From contig NZ_CP060404.1 in NCBI RefSeq assembly GCF_014295035.1, positions 1,468,001-1,532,000 of the forward strand: 64,000 bases of DNA, read 5' to 3'. Positions 16,571 to 23,704 of the stretch are shown in pieces. Within the stretch, counting starts at the first letter, position 1. Each line of letters begins with the position of its first letter. Position numbers and translations under genes: made by a program. The notes beneath the pieces are model-generated. The model had not been told where the DNA came from and did no database searches. It saw nothing but the letters and a program-made list of their open reading frames with translations. This DNA comes from Streptomyces buecherae (GTDB taxonomy: Bacteria > Actinomycetota > Actinomycetes > Streptomycetales > Streptomycetaceae).

Positions 16571-17350
16571 TCAGACGTCCAGGTCCACCACGACGGGGGC
16601 GTGGTCGGACGCGCCCTTGCCCTTGCGCTCCTCACGGTCCACGTACGCGTCGGTGACCGCCTTCGCGAACGGCGCGTTGCCGTAGACCAGGTCGATGCGC
16701 ATGCCCTTGTTCTTCGGGAAGCTGAGCTGGCGGTAGTCCCAGTACGTGTACGGGCGGTCGTACTTCAGCGGGCGGGGCACCACGTCGGTCAGGCCCGCCT
16801 CGCGCAGCGCGGCCAGCGCGGCGCGCTCGGCCGGGGTGACGTGCGTGGCGCCCTCGAAGGGCGCGGTGTCCCAGACGTCCTCGTCGGTGGGGGCCACGTT
16901 GAAGTCCCCGAGCACGGCGAACGGCCGCGGGCCCACCGTGTCCTCGGCGACCGCCGCGCCCAGCGCCTCGAACCAGCGCAGCTTGTACGCGTAGTGGTCG
17001 TGGTCGATCTCGCGCCCGTTGGGCACGTACACCGACCAGAGGCGCACCGGACCGCAGGTCGCCGAGACCGCGCGGGGCTCCTGCGCGCCCTCGTAGTCCG
17101 GGCCGCCGGGCAGGCCGACGACCACGTCGCTCATGCCGACGCGGGAGGCCAGCGCCACCCCGTTCCACCGGCCCGTGGCGTTGACCGCCACCTCGTACCC
17201 AAGATCCCGCAGCTCGTCGTAGGGGAACTGCTCGGCGGAGCACTTGGTCTCCTGTATGCACAGCACATCCGTGCCGGTGCTCTCCAGCCAGGCCAACAGC
17301 CGAGGGAGCCGGGCGGTGATCGAGTTGACGTTCCAGGTCGCGATGCGCAT
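16571..17350 (-). CDS. xthA: Exodeoxyribonuclease III
   Basis: This 259-aa member of the exonuclease-endonuclease-phosphatase family carries out AP-site cleavage and 3'-end trimming in base excision repair. Motifs are complete: ATWNVNS at the start, CIQETKCS (metal-binding Glu), VYVPNGREIDHDHYAYKL, LGDFNVAPTDEDVWD and GASDHAPVVVDL (catalytic His). The ATG at 17350 is used because homology begins at MRIATWN. It is convergent with the SGNH hydrolase gene. Confidence 0.95.
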   Translation of the reverse strand: MRIATWNVNSITARLPRLLAWLESTGTDVLCIQETKCSAEQFPYDELRDLGYEVAVNATGRWNGVALASRVGMSDVVVGLPGGPDYEGAQEPRAVSATCGPVRLWSVYVPNGREIDHDHYAYKLRWFEALGAAVAEDTVGPRPFAVLGDFNVAPTDEDVWDTAPFEGATHVTPAERAALAALREAGLTDVVPRPLKYDRPYTYWDYRQLSFPKNKGMRIDLVYGNAPFAKAVTDAYVDREERKGKGASDHAPVVVDLDV

Positions 17351-17452
17351 GTACGTAAACCTACCGCCCGGCACTGACAACCGGCCGCGAGCCGGTCGCG
17401 GCCGGGGTCCGGTGCCGGTGACCGCGCGCCGTGCGCGCCGCGCGGGCCCGGC

Positions 17453-18097
17453 TCACAGCTCCAGGCTCTGCCCCGGTGCGAGCCGGCCGTGGTCGGCGTC
17501 GGCGACGCCCGGCCCGTCCGGGCCCAGCATCCGGTCGTAGACGGGGCGGGCCAGGTCGGTGAGGAGTGCGTCGTGCACGTCGATGGCGCGGGTCGGGCGC
17601 ACGGCGCGCACGTAGTCGATGATCTCGCCGACCTTGTTCCACGGCGCGTGCACGGGCAGCAGCAGGGTCTCCACCGGGCGGTCCGGCACCGTCAGCGCGT
17701 CGCCCGGGTGGAAGACCGCGCCGTCCAGGACGTACCCGACGTTGGTGATGCGCGGAATGTCCGGGTGGATCACGGCGTGCAGTTGGCCGTGCACCTCGAC
17801 GTCGAAGCCGGCCGCGCGGAAGGCGTCGCCCTCGCCGACGGTGTGCACCCGGCCCGGGAAGGCGGCCGAGAGCCGCTCCGCGACGCTGCGCAGGGTCCAC
17901 ACCTCGGCGGCGGGGTCGGCGTCGAGCGCGGCCCGCAGCCGCTCCTCGTCGAAGTGGTCCGGGTGCTCGTGGGTGACCAGGATCGCCTCGGCGCCGAGCG
18001 CCGCGTCCCGCTCGCTGAACGCCCCGGGGTCGATCACCAGCGTCCGGCCGTCCTTCTCCAGCCGGACGCAGGAGTGCCCCTGCTTGGTGAGCCGCAT
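17453..18097 (-). CDS. Metallo-beta-lactamase-fold hydrolase (UlaG-like)
   Basis: The 214-aa product has MRLTKQGHSCVRLEKDGRTLVIDPG at the start and the zinc motif THEHPDHFD, with later His/Asp residues in HPGDAL and DVHDALL. This is the compact L-ascorbate-lactonase-like/YcbL type with unknown substrate, widespread in actinomycetes. A strong GAGGAGG site precedes the ATG. The 264-bp region upstream (18098-18361), between this gene and the PcaL stop, holds nothing else I can support. Confidence 0.88.
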   Translation of the reverse strand: MRLTKQGHSCVRLEKDGRTLVIDPGAFSERDAALGAEAILVTHEHPDHFDEERLRAALDADPAAEVWTLRSVAERLSAAFPGRVHTVGEGDAFRAAGFDVEVHGQLHAVIHPDIPRITNVGYVLDGAVFHPGDALTVPDRPVETLLLPVHAPWNKVGEIIDYVRAVRPTRAIDVHDALLTDLARPVYDRMLGPDGPGVADADHGRLAPGQSLEL

Positions 18098-18361
18098 GAC
18101 CTACCGCTCCTCCTCGCGCTGCTTCGCGCGTGTCGCGCCGTGCCGCCGCCTGTCCGCGTCCCGCGCGCCGCCCGGGTGTCGTCGCCGAGCGCCGCACGTC
18201 GTGGTTCGCGCGCCAGGTTACGCGCGCGCCCGGCGCGTCCACGGCACGGCGCCCCGCGCTCCGGCCGCGCCGCCCGTGCCAGCCGATGTCATCGGTCCGC
18301 CGGCGGGCGGAACGGCGCCGGCCCGGCCGCCGGCCGCTACTCGACCACCCCGCTGCTCCCG

Positions 18362-19669
18362 CTATCCCTCGGGTCGGGTCTCCTCCTGGATGACCCGCTG
18401 CGCCACGGCGAACGCGGCGTTCGCCGCGGGCACCCCGCAGTAGACCGCGGTGTGCATCAGCACCTCCCTGATCTCGGCGGGCGTCAGGCCGTTGCGCAGC
18501 GCGGCCCGGGTGTGCAGGGCGAGGTCGTCGAGGTGGCCGCCCGCGGTGAGCGCGGTGAGGGTGACGACGCTACGGGCGTGCCGGTCGAGTGCGGGGCGGG
18601 CCCACACCTCGCCCCAGGCGTAGCGGGTGACGAAGTCCTGGAAGTCCGCGCTGAACTCGTCCGCGACGGCCTCGGCCGCGTCCACGTAGGCGTCGCCGAG
18701 CACCTCGCGGCGCACCTTCGTGCCCCGTGTCCGGTGGTCCGGCTCCCCCGTGGGCACCTGGGCGGGCTGCCCGGCGGGGGCTATCTCGGCGATCGGCGCC
18801 ACGGGGGCGGATACGGGCGCGGGCGGGGGCGCGAGCACCGGCTTGGGCGCCGCCGCGGCGATCGCGGTCATGCCCGTGGTGTGGGTGGAGTGGCTGGAGC
18901 TGGCGAAGTGCCGTACGAGCAGGTCGGTGACGGCGGACGGCTGCTCGACGGGGGCCAGGTGGGCGGTCCCGGGCACCAGGGCGAGCCGCGCGTCGGGGAT
19001 GCCCGCGACCAGTACCCGGGCATCGGCGGGCGGCGCCACCTGGTCGTCGGCGCCGACGAGGACCAGGGTGGGCACGCCGATGTGGCCGAGCTGGGAGCGG
19101 ATGTCGAACGCGGCGAGCGCCTCGCAGGCGGCGATGTAGCAGCCCGGATCGGTGGTGCGCACCATCTGTACGGACCACTCGACGATGGCGGGCTGCGCGG
19201 TGGCGAACCCGGCGGTGAACCAGCGCTCGGGCGCCGTACGGGCGATGGGGTCGAGCCCGTTGGTGCGGATGACGACGCCGCGTTGGCGCCAGGCGTCGGC
19301 GGTGCCGAACCTCGGCGACGAGGAGACCAGCGCGAGCGAGGCGACGCGGTGCGGATGTCTGAGCGCCAGGTCGGCCCCGATGGCGCCGCCGATGGCACAG
19401 CCCGCGTAGCTGAACTGGTCGATGCCCAACTGGTCGAGCGTGGCGATGAGCCGGTCCGCGAGGTCGCCGATGGCCGAAGCCGGGTGGGCGGGGGCCCCGC
19501 CGTGCCCCGGCAGGTCGAACCGCAGCACTCGCCAGCGGCGGCTCAACTCGGGGACCTGGCGGTCCCACATGTGCCATGTGGTACCCAGTGAGGCACCCAG
19601 TATCAGGACCGGGGCGTCTTCTGGCCCGTCAAACCGGTATTGCAAGGTGCTCTTCGGTGTCTCACTCAC
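18362..19669 (-). CDS. pcaL: PcaL-type fusion: enol-lactone hydrolase + carboxymuconolactone decarboxylase; catalytic Ser replaced
   Basis: The 435-aa protein joins an alpha/beta-hydrolase domain (residues ~5-255, 3-oxoadipate enol-lactonase type) through a Pro/Ala linker to a carboxymuconolactone decarboxylase domain (~305-432, ending HTAVYCGVPAANAAF). The GTG at 19669 is preferred over the GTG at 19693 because GAGAGG precedes it. The fused form is typical of Streptomyces protocatechuate pathways. The nucleophile elbow, normally G-x-S-x-G, reads G-C-A-I-G: alanine 92 (codon at 19394-19396) occupies the serine position. The acid (VGADDQ) and base (PGTAHLAP) residues remain. No other pca genes lie nearby. 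The lactonase half may therefore be inactive, or the adjacent Cys91 may take part. Confidence 0.85.
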   Translation of the reverse strand: MSETPKSTLQYRFDGPEDAPVLILGASLGTTWHMWDRQVPELSRRWRVLRFDLPGHGGAPAHPASAIGDLADRLIATLDQLGIDQFSYAGCAIGGAIGADLALRHPHRVASLALVSSSPRFGTADAWRQRGVVIRTNGLDPIARTAPERWFTAGFATAQPAIVEWSVQMVRTTDPGCYIAACEALAAFDIRSQLGHIGVPTLVLVGADDQVAPPADARVLVAGIPDARLALVPGTAHLAPVEQPSAVTDLLVRHFASSSHSTHTTGMTAIAAAAPKPVLAPPPAPVSAPVAPIAEIAPAGQPAQVPTGEPDHRTRGTKVRREVLGDAYVDAAEAVADEFSADFQDFVTRYAWGEVWARPALDRHARSVVTLTALTAGGHLDDLALHTRAALRNGLTPAEIREVLMHTAVYCGVPAANAAFAVAQRVIQEETRPEG

Positions 19670-19765
19670 CTGCCTGACCCTCTCATCTGTCACGAGATGT
19701 CACATCGCCGGGGTGGACCTGGCAGGGCTGCTGACGGGTCTCCGCGGCGTCGCGACGCCCGGCAC

Positions 19766-19799
19766 GCTCCCCCGACTCTTCGAGCAGGGGACGCCCCCA
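19766..19799. repeat. Short GC palindrome, copy 1
   Basis: The sequence has the form GCTCCCCC-N(11)-AGGGGACGCCCCC. This CTCCCCC...GGGGGACCC type of element is common between Streptomyces genes. A second copy lies about 90 bp downstream in the same orientation. Confidence 0.45.
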
Positions 19800-19853
19800 C
19801 TCGCCACGCCGGGCACAGACCCAAGTATTTCCAGTACGCGGGACCACGCCGGG

Positions 19854-19884
19854 CGCTCCCCCAACCTCCGCCGGGGGACCCAGA
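19854..19884. repeat. Short GC palindrome, copy 2
   Basis: GCTCCCCCAACCTCCGCCGGGGGACCC forms a hairpin with a CCCCC/GGGGG stem. It has the same type and orientation as the element at 19766-19799. Confidence 0.45.
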
Positions 19885-20417
19885 GCACGCGCCGAAGGCC
19901 GCTCCTTCCCCACGCAGATCCATCAGAAACGTTCCCAGCCGTCCCCGCCTCACTCCGGCACCGCCCACTCGCCTCCTACGCCGGGCTCGCCCCGCACCAC
20001 CGGACAGTCCGGCGCCTCGGGTCACGGTGGTCACAGCCCTCGGGTGGTTCGGGTCGCAGCATCGAGTGTGGTGCCACGGACGAGGCTGAGCGTGCATCAC
20101 CTGGAAACCTTCCGAGATCCCGCCCAACAGCGGCTTTACCACCACACGGTGCACAAGATCTGTCCTCTGCTGGCTCGGCTGGTAGTCCGCGTGGCTCGTA
20201 CTCGCCCATCCGCCGCGATGGTCACCCGCCGAGCCTGCGGCTATCTCCCTCACCCCGGCCGCCCACTTCGCCCGCGCGGGGCCCACGCCCCCGCGGCATC
20301 GGCACGCGGCTCCGCCGCGTGGTCCGCCGGACGCCCCGTAACACGCTCACGTCCCCCGGGGAGGTTCGAATTCGACAGAAGTGGGGGGTTCCCTAAACCC
20401 GGTTCCATTCCGGGAGA

Positions 20418-20431
20418 CCGCTCACGAGCGG
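20418..20431. promoter_or_regulatory. Possible operator upstream of BAHD gene
   Basis: CCGCTCACGAGCGG is a perfect 6-bp inverted repeat around a 2-base centre, 61 bp before the BAHD start codon. The position and symmetry suit a repressor site, but no regulator gene is present in the window. Confidence 0.3.
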
Positions 20432-20492
20432 GGGTTAGGGTCAACGCGTCGACGCGACAGCGTGTTCGGTCCGGACGAAAGAGCGTGTGAAT

Positions 20493-21929
20493 ATGACGGC
20501 ATCCGCCACCGAGAGCCGCGCCAAGCGAACGTTCACCGTACGTGCTGGAGAGGCGAGCGGTGACCGCATACGGCTGAGCATTTACGACATGCTCATCGGC
20601 ACGATCTACACGCCCCGTGTCTTCTTCTACCGGGAGACACTCGACGGCGAGGCGCTCCGCGCCTCCCTCGGCAGGACATTGCGTGACTTCCCGATCCTCG
20701 CCGGCCGCATGAAGCGGGATTCCGACGGCGGTCTCAGCGTGCTCTGCGACGACGCCGGTGTGCGCTTCGTCGAGGCACACGCGTCCGTGCCCATGCCGGA
20801 CTACGGGCCCCGCCACACGGCGAAAAAGGGGCTGGAGCGCCATCTCAGTCACGCCATGCCGTTCTGGGTGGTTGACCGCGATACGCCGCTTTTCACGGTG
20901 AAGCTCACCCATATGAGAGGCGGGGGCAGCATTCTGGGCCTCACGATGAACCACGCGGTGGCCGACGGGTCCAGCTTCATGAGCTTCCTGGAGAGCTGGG
21001 CGCGGGAGCACCGGGGCCTCGGGTACCCCAGGCCCAGCCACGACCGTGGAGTCATCGACGCGCTCGCCGCGTCGGCCACGGGCGACACCCGTACGGGCGG
21101 CGCCCATCTCACGGTCATGGAGCGAGGCCGGAAGGCCGCCTTCATGGGCCGCATCCTGCGGGGCAGCCTCGGCAGCGTGACGACGGTGACCACCCGTTTC
21201 ACAGCGGACGAACTGGCCACCATCAAGGCCACCGCGATGGCCGACCTCGCGGGCACGGAGCAGTGGGTGTCGACCAACGACGCGCTGACCGCCCACCTGT
21301 GGAAGGTCCTCGGCGCGCTGCGCGACCGCCCCGACACGAGCGAGGAAAGGCTCGGCCTCATCGCCGACTTCCGTTCGTTCGCCGGTGGAGCCGTACCGGA
21401 TGACTACTGGGGCAACGCCGTCACCAACACCCGGCCCGGGATGACCGCGGCCGAACTGCGCTCCCGCTCCCTCGGCGAGGTCGCCGCGACGGTCCGCGCG
21501 TCCCATGCCGAGAACACGGAGCAGAGAATCCGCGAGGAAGTGGCGTTTCTCCTCGCCGAACGCGACGCGGGGCGCATCAAGCGCGTCATGACCACGATGG
21601 CCCTGGACTCGTTCGACAGCACGATCGCGATCAACAACTGGTCGAAGCTGCCCTTCTACAGCATCGACTTCGGGCAGGGCACCCCTTTCTGGTACGACTT
21701 CACCTCCATGGTGGTTCCCTGGACCGTGCACATCGCGCCGACCCCGGCCGCCGAGGGCGGCGCCCGCGACGTACACATGGCGCTGCCCCGTGCCCAGGTC
21801 CGCGCCCTCCAGGTGCCGTCCTGGGTCCACCGGTTCCACCGTTACGCGGATTCCGGCGAGGTATTCCCGCTGACTTTCATGGACGCCACTCCGCCCGCGC
21901 GCACGACTGATATGGCAACTCCTCACTGA
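20493..21929 (+). CDS. BAHD-family (transferase family) acyl-CoA acyltransferase
   Basis: The 478-aa product shows both diagnostic BAHD motifs: the catalytic HxxxD at His154-Asp158 (NHAVADGSS) and the structural DFGxG at 392-396 (SIDFGQG). A DYWGN segment near 304 corresponds to the (Y/F)(F/W)GN block. Two pseudo-symmetric halves and a length of ~450-480 aa match plant and fungal members, which move acyl groups from CoA to hydroxyls or amines. The ATG at 20493 is preferred over the GTG at 20487 for spacing from AAAGAG. Bacterial BAHD enzymes are uncommon. Its place at the edge of a guanidino-macrolide-type PKS cluster suggests macrolide O-acylation, for example malonylation. Donor and acceptor are inferred. 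Confidence 0.85.
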   Translation: MTASATESRAKRTFTVRAGEASGDRIRLSIYDMLIGTIYTPRVFFYRETLDGEALRASLGRTLRDFPILAGRMKRDSDGGLSVLCDDAGVRFVEAHASVPMPDYGPRHTAKKGLERHLSHAMPFWVVDRDTPLFTVKLTHMRGGGSILGLTMNHAVADGSSFMSFLESWAREHRGLGYPRPSHDRGVIDALAASATGDTRTGGAHLTVMERGRKAAFMGRILRGSLGSVTTVTTRFTADELATIKATAMADLAGTEQWVSTNDALTAHLWKVLGALRDRPDTSEERLGLIADFRSFAGGAVPDDYWGNAVTNTRPGMTAAELRSRSLGEVAATVRASHAENTEQRIREEVAFLLAERDAGRIKRVMTTMALDSFDSTIAINNWSKLPFYSIDFGQGTPFWYDFTSMVVPWTVHIAPTPAAEGGARDVHMALPRAQVRALQVPSWVHRFHRYADSGEVFPLTFMDATPPARTTDMATPH

Positions 21930-22285
21930 TTTGCCCGCGGCCTCTCGGCTGTTATCCCGAGCGGGTACGCGTAGCGCTGACACGCCGCCAGATGACCGTT
22001 CCCGCCCGTGGGGCGGGAAGGTTACGTCGGCACTCGTGAGTCCCGGGGCCGGTGGGGGCGGGGGCGCCGCTGGCGTGGAATGGTTGCCTGGCTGGCCGAA
22101 TATCGCCCTGTATTCGGTTCTGCATCGGGGCGTTGTGGCGCGCTGCGCACATGTGGAGCGGCTGGCCCGCCTCGGCAAGCGACCGGATACCGCCGACGTA
22201 CGCGCCCGCCAGCGAAACCGCGAAGTCTAGGGCTTTACTCAGGAGCCATTCCGCGCCCTTGGCCGGTCATTTTCGGAAGCCCATC
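21930..22285. other. Gap between BAHD and methyltransferase genes
   Basis: These 356 bp lie between two plus-strand genes. They hold the hairpin at 21999-22019 and presumably a promoter for the methyltransferase. The stretch 22080-22280 is less GC-rich than its surroundings. No ORF here is convincing. Confidence 0.5.
21999..22019 (+). terminator. Hairpin after BAHD gene
   Basis: A perfect 8-bp stem (TTCCCGCC / GGCGGGAA) with a 5-base loop lies 70 bp past the BAHD stop codon, with no U-tract. Confidence 0.45.
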
Positions 22286-23512
22286 ATGGATATGACCTCC
22301 ACCCGCGACGCGACCGGGCGGAATACGGCCGAGGAAAGGCTTCGAATGGGCAGCGATTGGGCAACTCTGGTGGTCGGTGATCGCGAGGCGCGGGTGAGAG
22401 TCACCGGGTCTGCGCTGGACCCGGATCGACCCCACCTGTTTCCGTCAATCGGCGAATACCCGATATACGACGCGTTCGTCTATCAGGCCATGCTCGCCGA
22501 CGAGCCCCGGAACGAGGTGTTCCGGGAGGCCATCGTCCGGCAGGCGCCTGGCGCCACGGTGCTGGAGATCGGTTGCGGGCCCGATCTGTTCTGGTCGCTG
22601 TGTGCCGCGGACGCCGGTGCGGACCGCGTCGTCGCCATCGAGAGCCTGGGGGACAGCGCCCGCCGCGCGGAGAAACTGGCCCGGGTCCGGGCGCCGGGCC
22701 GAATCAGCGTCGTGCCGGGGTTATCAACCGAGGTGACGCTCGCGGAGCGGGCGGATCTGTGCGTCGCCGAGGTGGTGGGCTGTATCGGCGGTTCCGAGGG
22801 CATGGCCCGGGTGATCGAGGATGCCCGGGAGCGGCTTCTGTCACCGGGCGCCCAGGTGGTGCCGCACCGGGTCCGTACGCTGGCCGCGACGGTCTGCCTC
22901 GCCGACCTGATGCCCGACGGCCCCGGCGTGGCGGAGAGCGTGGTGCCGTACGTGCGGTCGGTCTTCCGCGCGGCCGACAGCTTCTTCGACCTGCGGATGT
23001 GCGTCGGCGGGATCGGGTACGACGCGATCCGCTCGACCACCGGGGATGTCGAGGATCTGCGGTTCAACGACGGCGACCACCGGCAGAGCGGCGAGCTGCG
23101 GCTGACCGCGACCCGGCCGGGCGGGGTCGACGGGCTGCTGCTCTGGCTGGACCTGCAGGGCCGGCACGGTGGCGAGCACCTCGACACGCTGGCGACCCAG
23201 ACCAACTGGCTGCCGGTGTACGTACCGCTGCTGGCTGGTGAGCCGATCTCCCTCGTCCCGGGCGATGTCATCGACCTGGACGTCTCGTGCGAGCTGAGTG
23301 CCGACGGGGTCCACCCGGAGTACCGGTTCGCCGGAACGGTACGGCACGCCGACGGACGGCGCGTCCCGGTCACGGCCGAGTCGCTCTACGGCGGATCGGC
23401 GTTCCGCCAGTCGCCCCTGCACGCGGCCCTGTTCGGCGCCGCGGAACCGGCCGGGCCCGCCCGTGACGGCCGGGCCGGGCAGCCGTCGGAAGCGGCGGCG
23501 GTACGGCCGTAG
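22286..23512 (+). CDS. PRMT-like SAM methyltransferase, candidate guanidine N-methyltransferase
   Basis: The 408-aa protein has the class I SAM site VLEIGCG (92-98) with acidic Glu119 after strand 2, and the layout of protein arginine methyltransferases. An N-terminal helix reads YDAFVYQAMLADEPRNEVFREAI. A double-E loop has exactly eight residues between Glu162 and Glu171 (AEVVGCIGGSEGM). A beta-barrel-like C-terminal half contains a TNW (306-308) at the place of the PRMT THW loop. In PRMTs the two glutamates hold the substrate guanidinium. It sits next to a pathway predicted to use a 4-guanidinobutyryl starter, so N-methylation of the terminal guanidine is the simplest role. The ATG at 22286 has GGAAG upstream; an in-frame ATG at 22292 is an alternative. 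Confidence 0.85.
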   Translation: MDMTSTRDATGRNTAEERLRMGSDWATLVVGDREARVRVTGSALDPDRPHLFPSIGEYPIYDAFVYQAMLADEPRNEVFREAIVRQAPGATVLEIGCGPDLFWSLCAADAGADRVVAIESLGDSARRAEKLARVRAPGRISVVPGLSTEVTLAERADLCVAEVVGCIGGSEGMARVIEDARERLLSPGAQVVPHRVRTLAATVCLADLMPDGPGVAESVVPYVRSVFRAADSFFDLRMCVGGIGYDAIRSTTGDVEDLRFNDGDHRQSGELRLTATRPGGVDGLLLWLDLQGRHGGEHLDTLATQTNWLPVYVPLLAGEPISLVPGDVIDLDVSCELSADGVHPEYRFAGTVRHADGRRVPVTAESLYGGSAFRQSPLHAALFGAAEPAGPARDGRAGQPSEAAAVRP

Positions 23513-23631
23513 GCCCGTCGGGTGCGCGGAGGTCAGCGGTCGGTGGCGTACGGCTGGGAGCTACCGACCGTGGACCGGGTCGCGGTGGTCACCCGGGCCT
23601 GACTGGCCCGGTGCCCGCCCTTCACGACACG

Positions 23632-23669
23632 GAAGCGGTCCCGTGTGCCGGTGCGCACGGGACCGCTTC
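23632..23669. terminator. Bidirectional hairpin between convergent genes
   Basis: A perfect 14-bp stem (23632-23645 with 23656-23669) and a 10-base loop lie between the stops of the methyltransferase (+) and the monooxygenase (-). It can terminate both transcripts. Confidence 0.8.
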
Positions 23670-23704
23670 TCCATGTTCTTCGTGTTCTCCGTGGTGCCCC
23701 GGGG

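Larger units (their letters stand above)
19670..20492. other. 823-bp gene-free border between chromosome core and PKS cluster
   Basis: This divergent intergenic region separates pcaL from the first PKS-cluster gene. It contains two short palindromic repeats (19766-19799, 19854-19884) and a possible operator (20418-20431). Around 19960-20020 one frame reads LASYAGLAP, which resembles the C-terminal part of IS110-type transposases, but flanking residues do not continue the match. It may be the decayed remains of a mobile element. No intact ORF here is convincing. Confidence 0.5.

Noticed and set aside
18098..18361. Small gene between the MBL hydrolase and pcaL
   Set aside because: Short frames exist but lack ribosome sites and look like GC-rich shadow translation.
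19960..20020. Intact IS110-family transposase
   Set aside because: Only a nine-residue resemblance (LASYAGLAP) is seen; flanking residues do not match and no terminal repeats or full ORF exist. Kept only as a possible relic.
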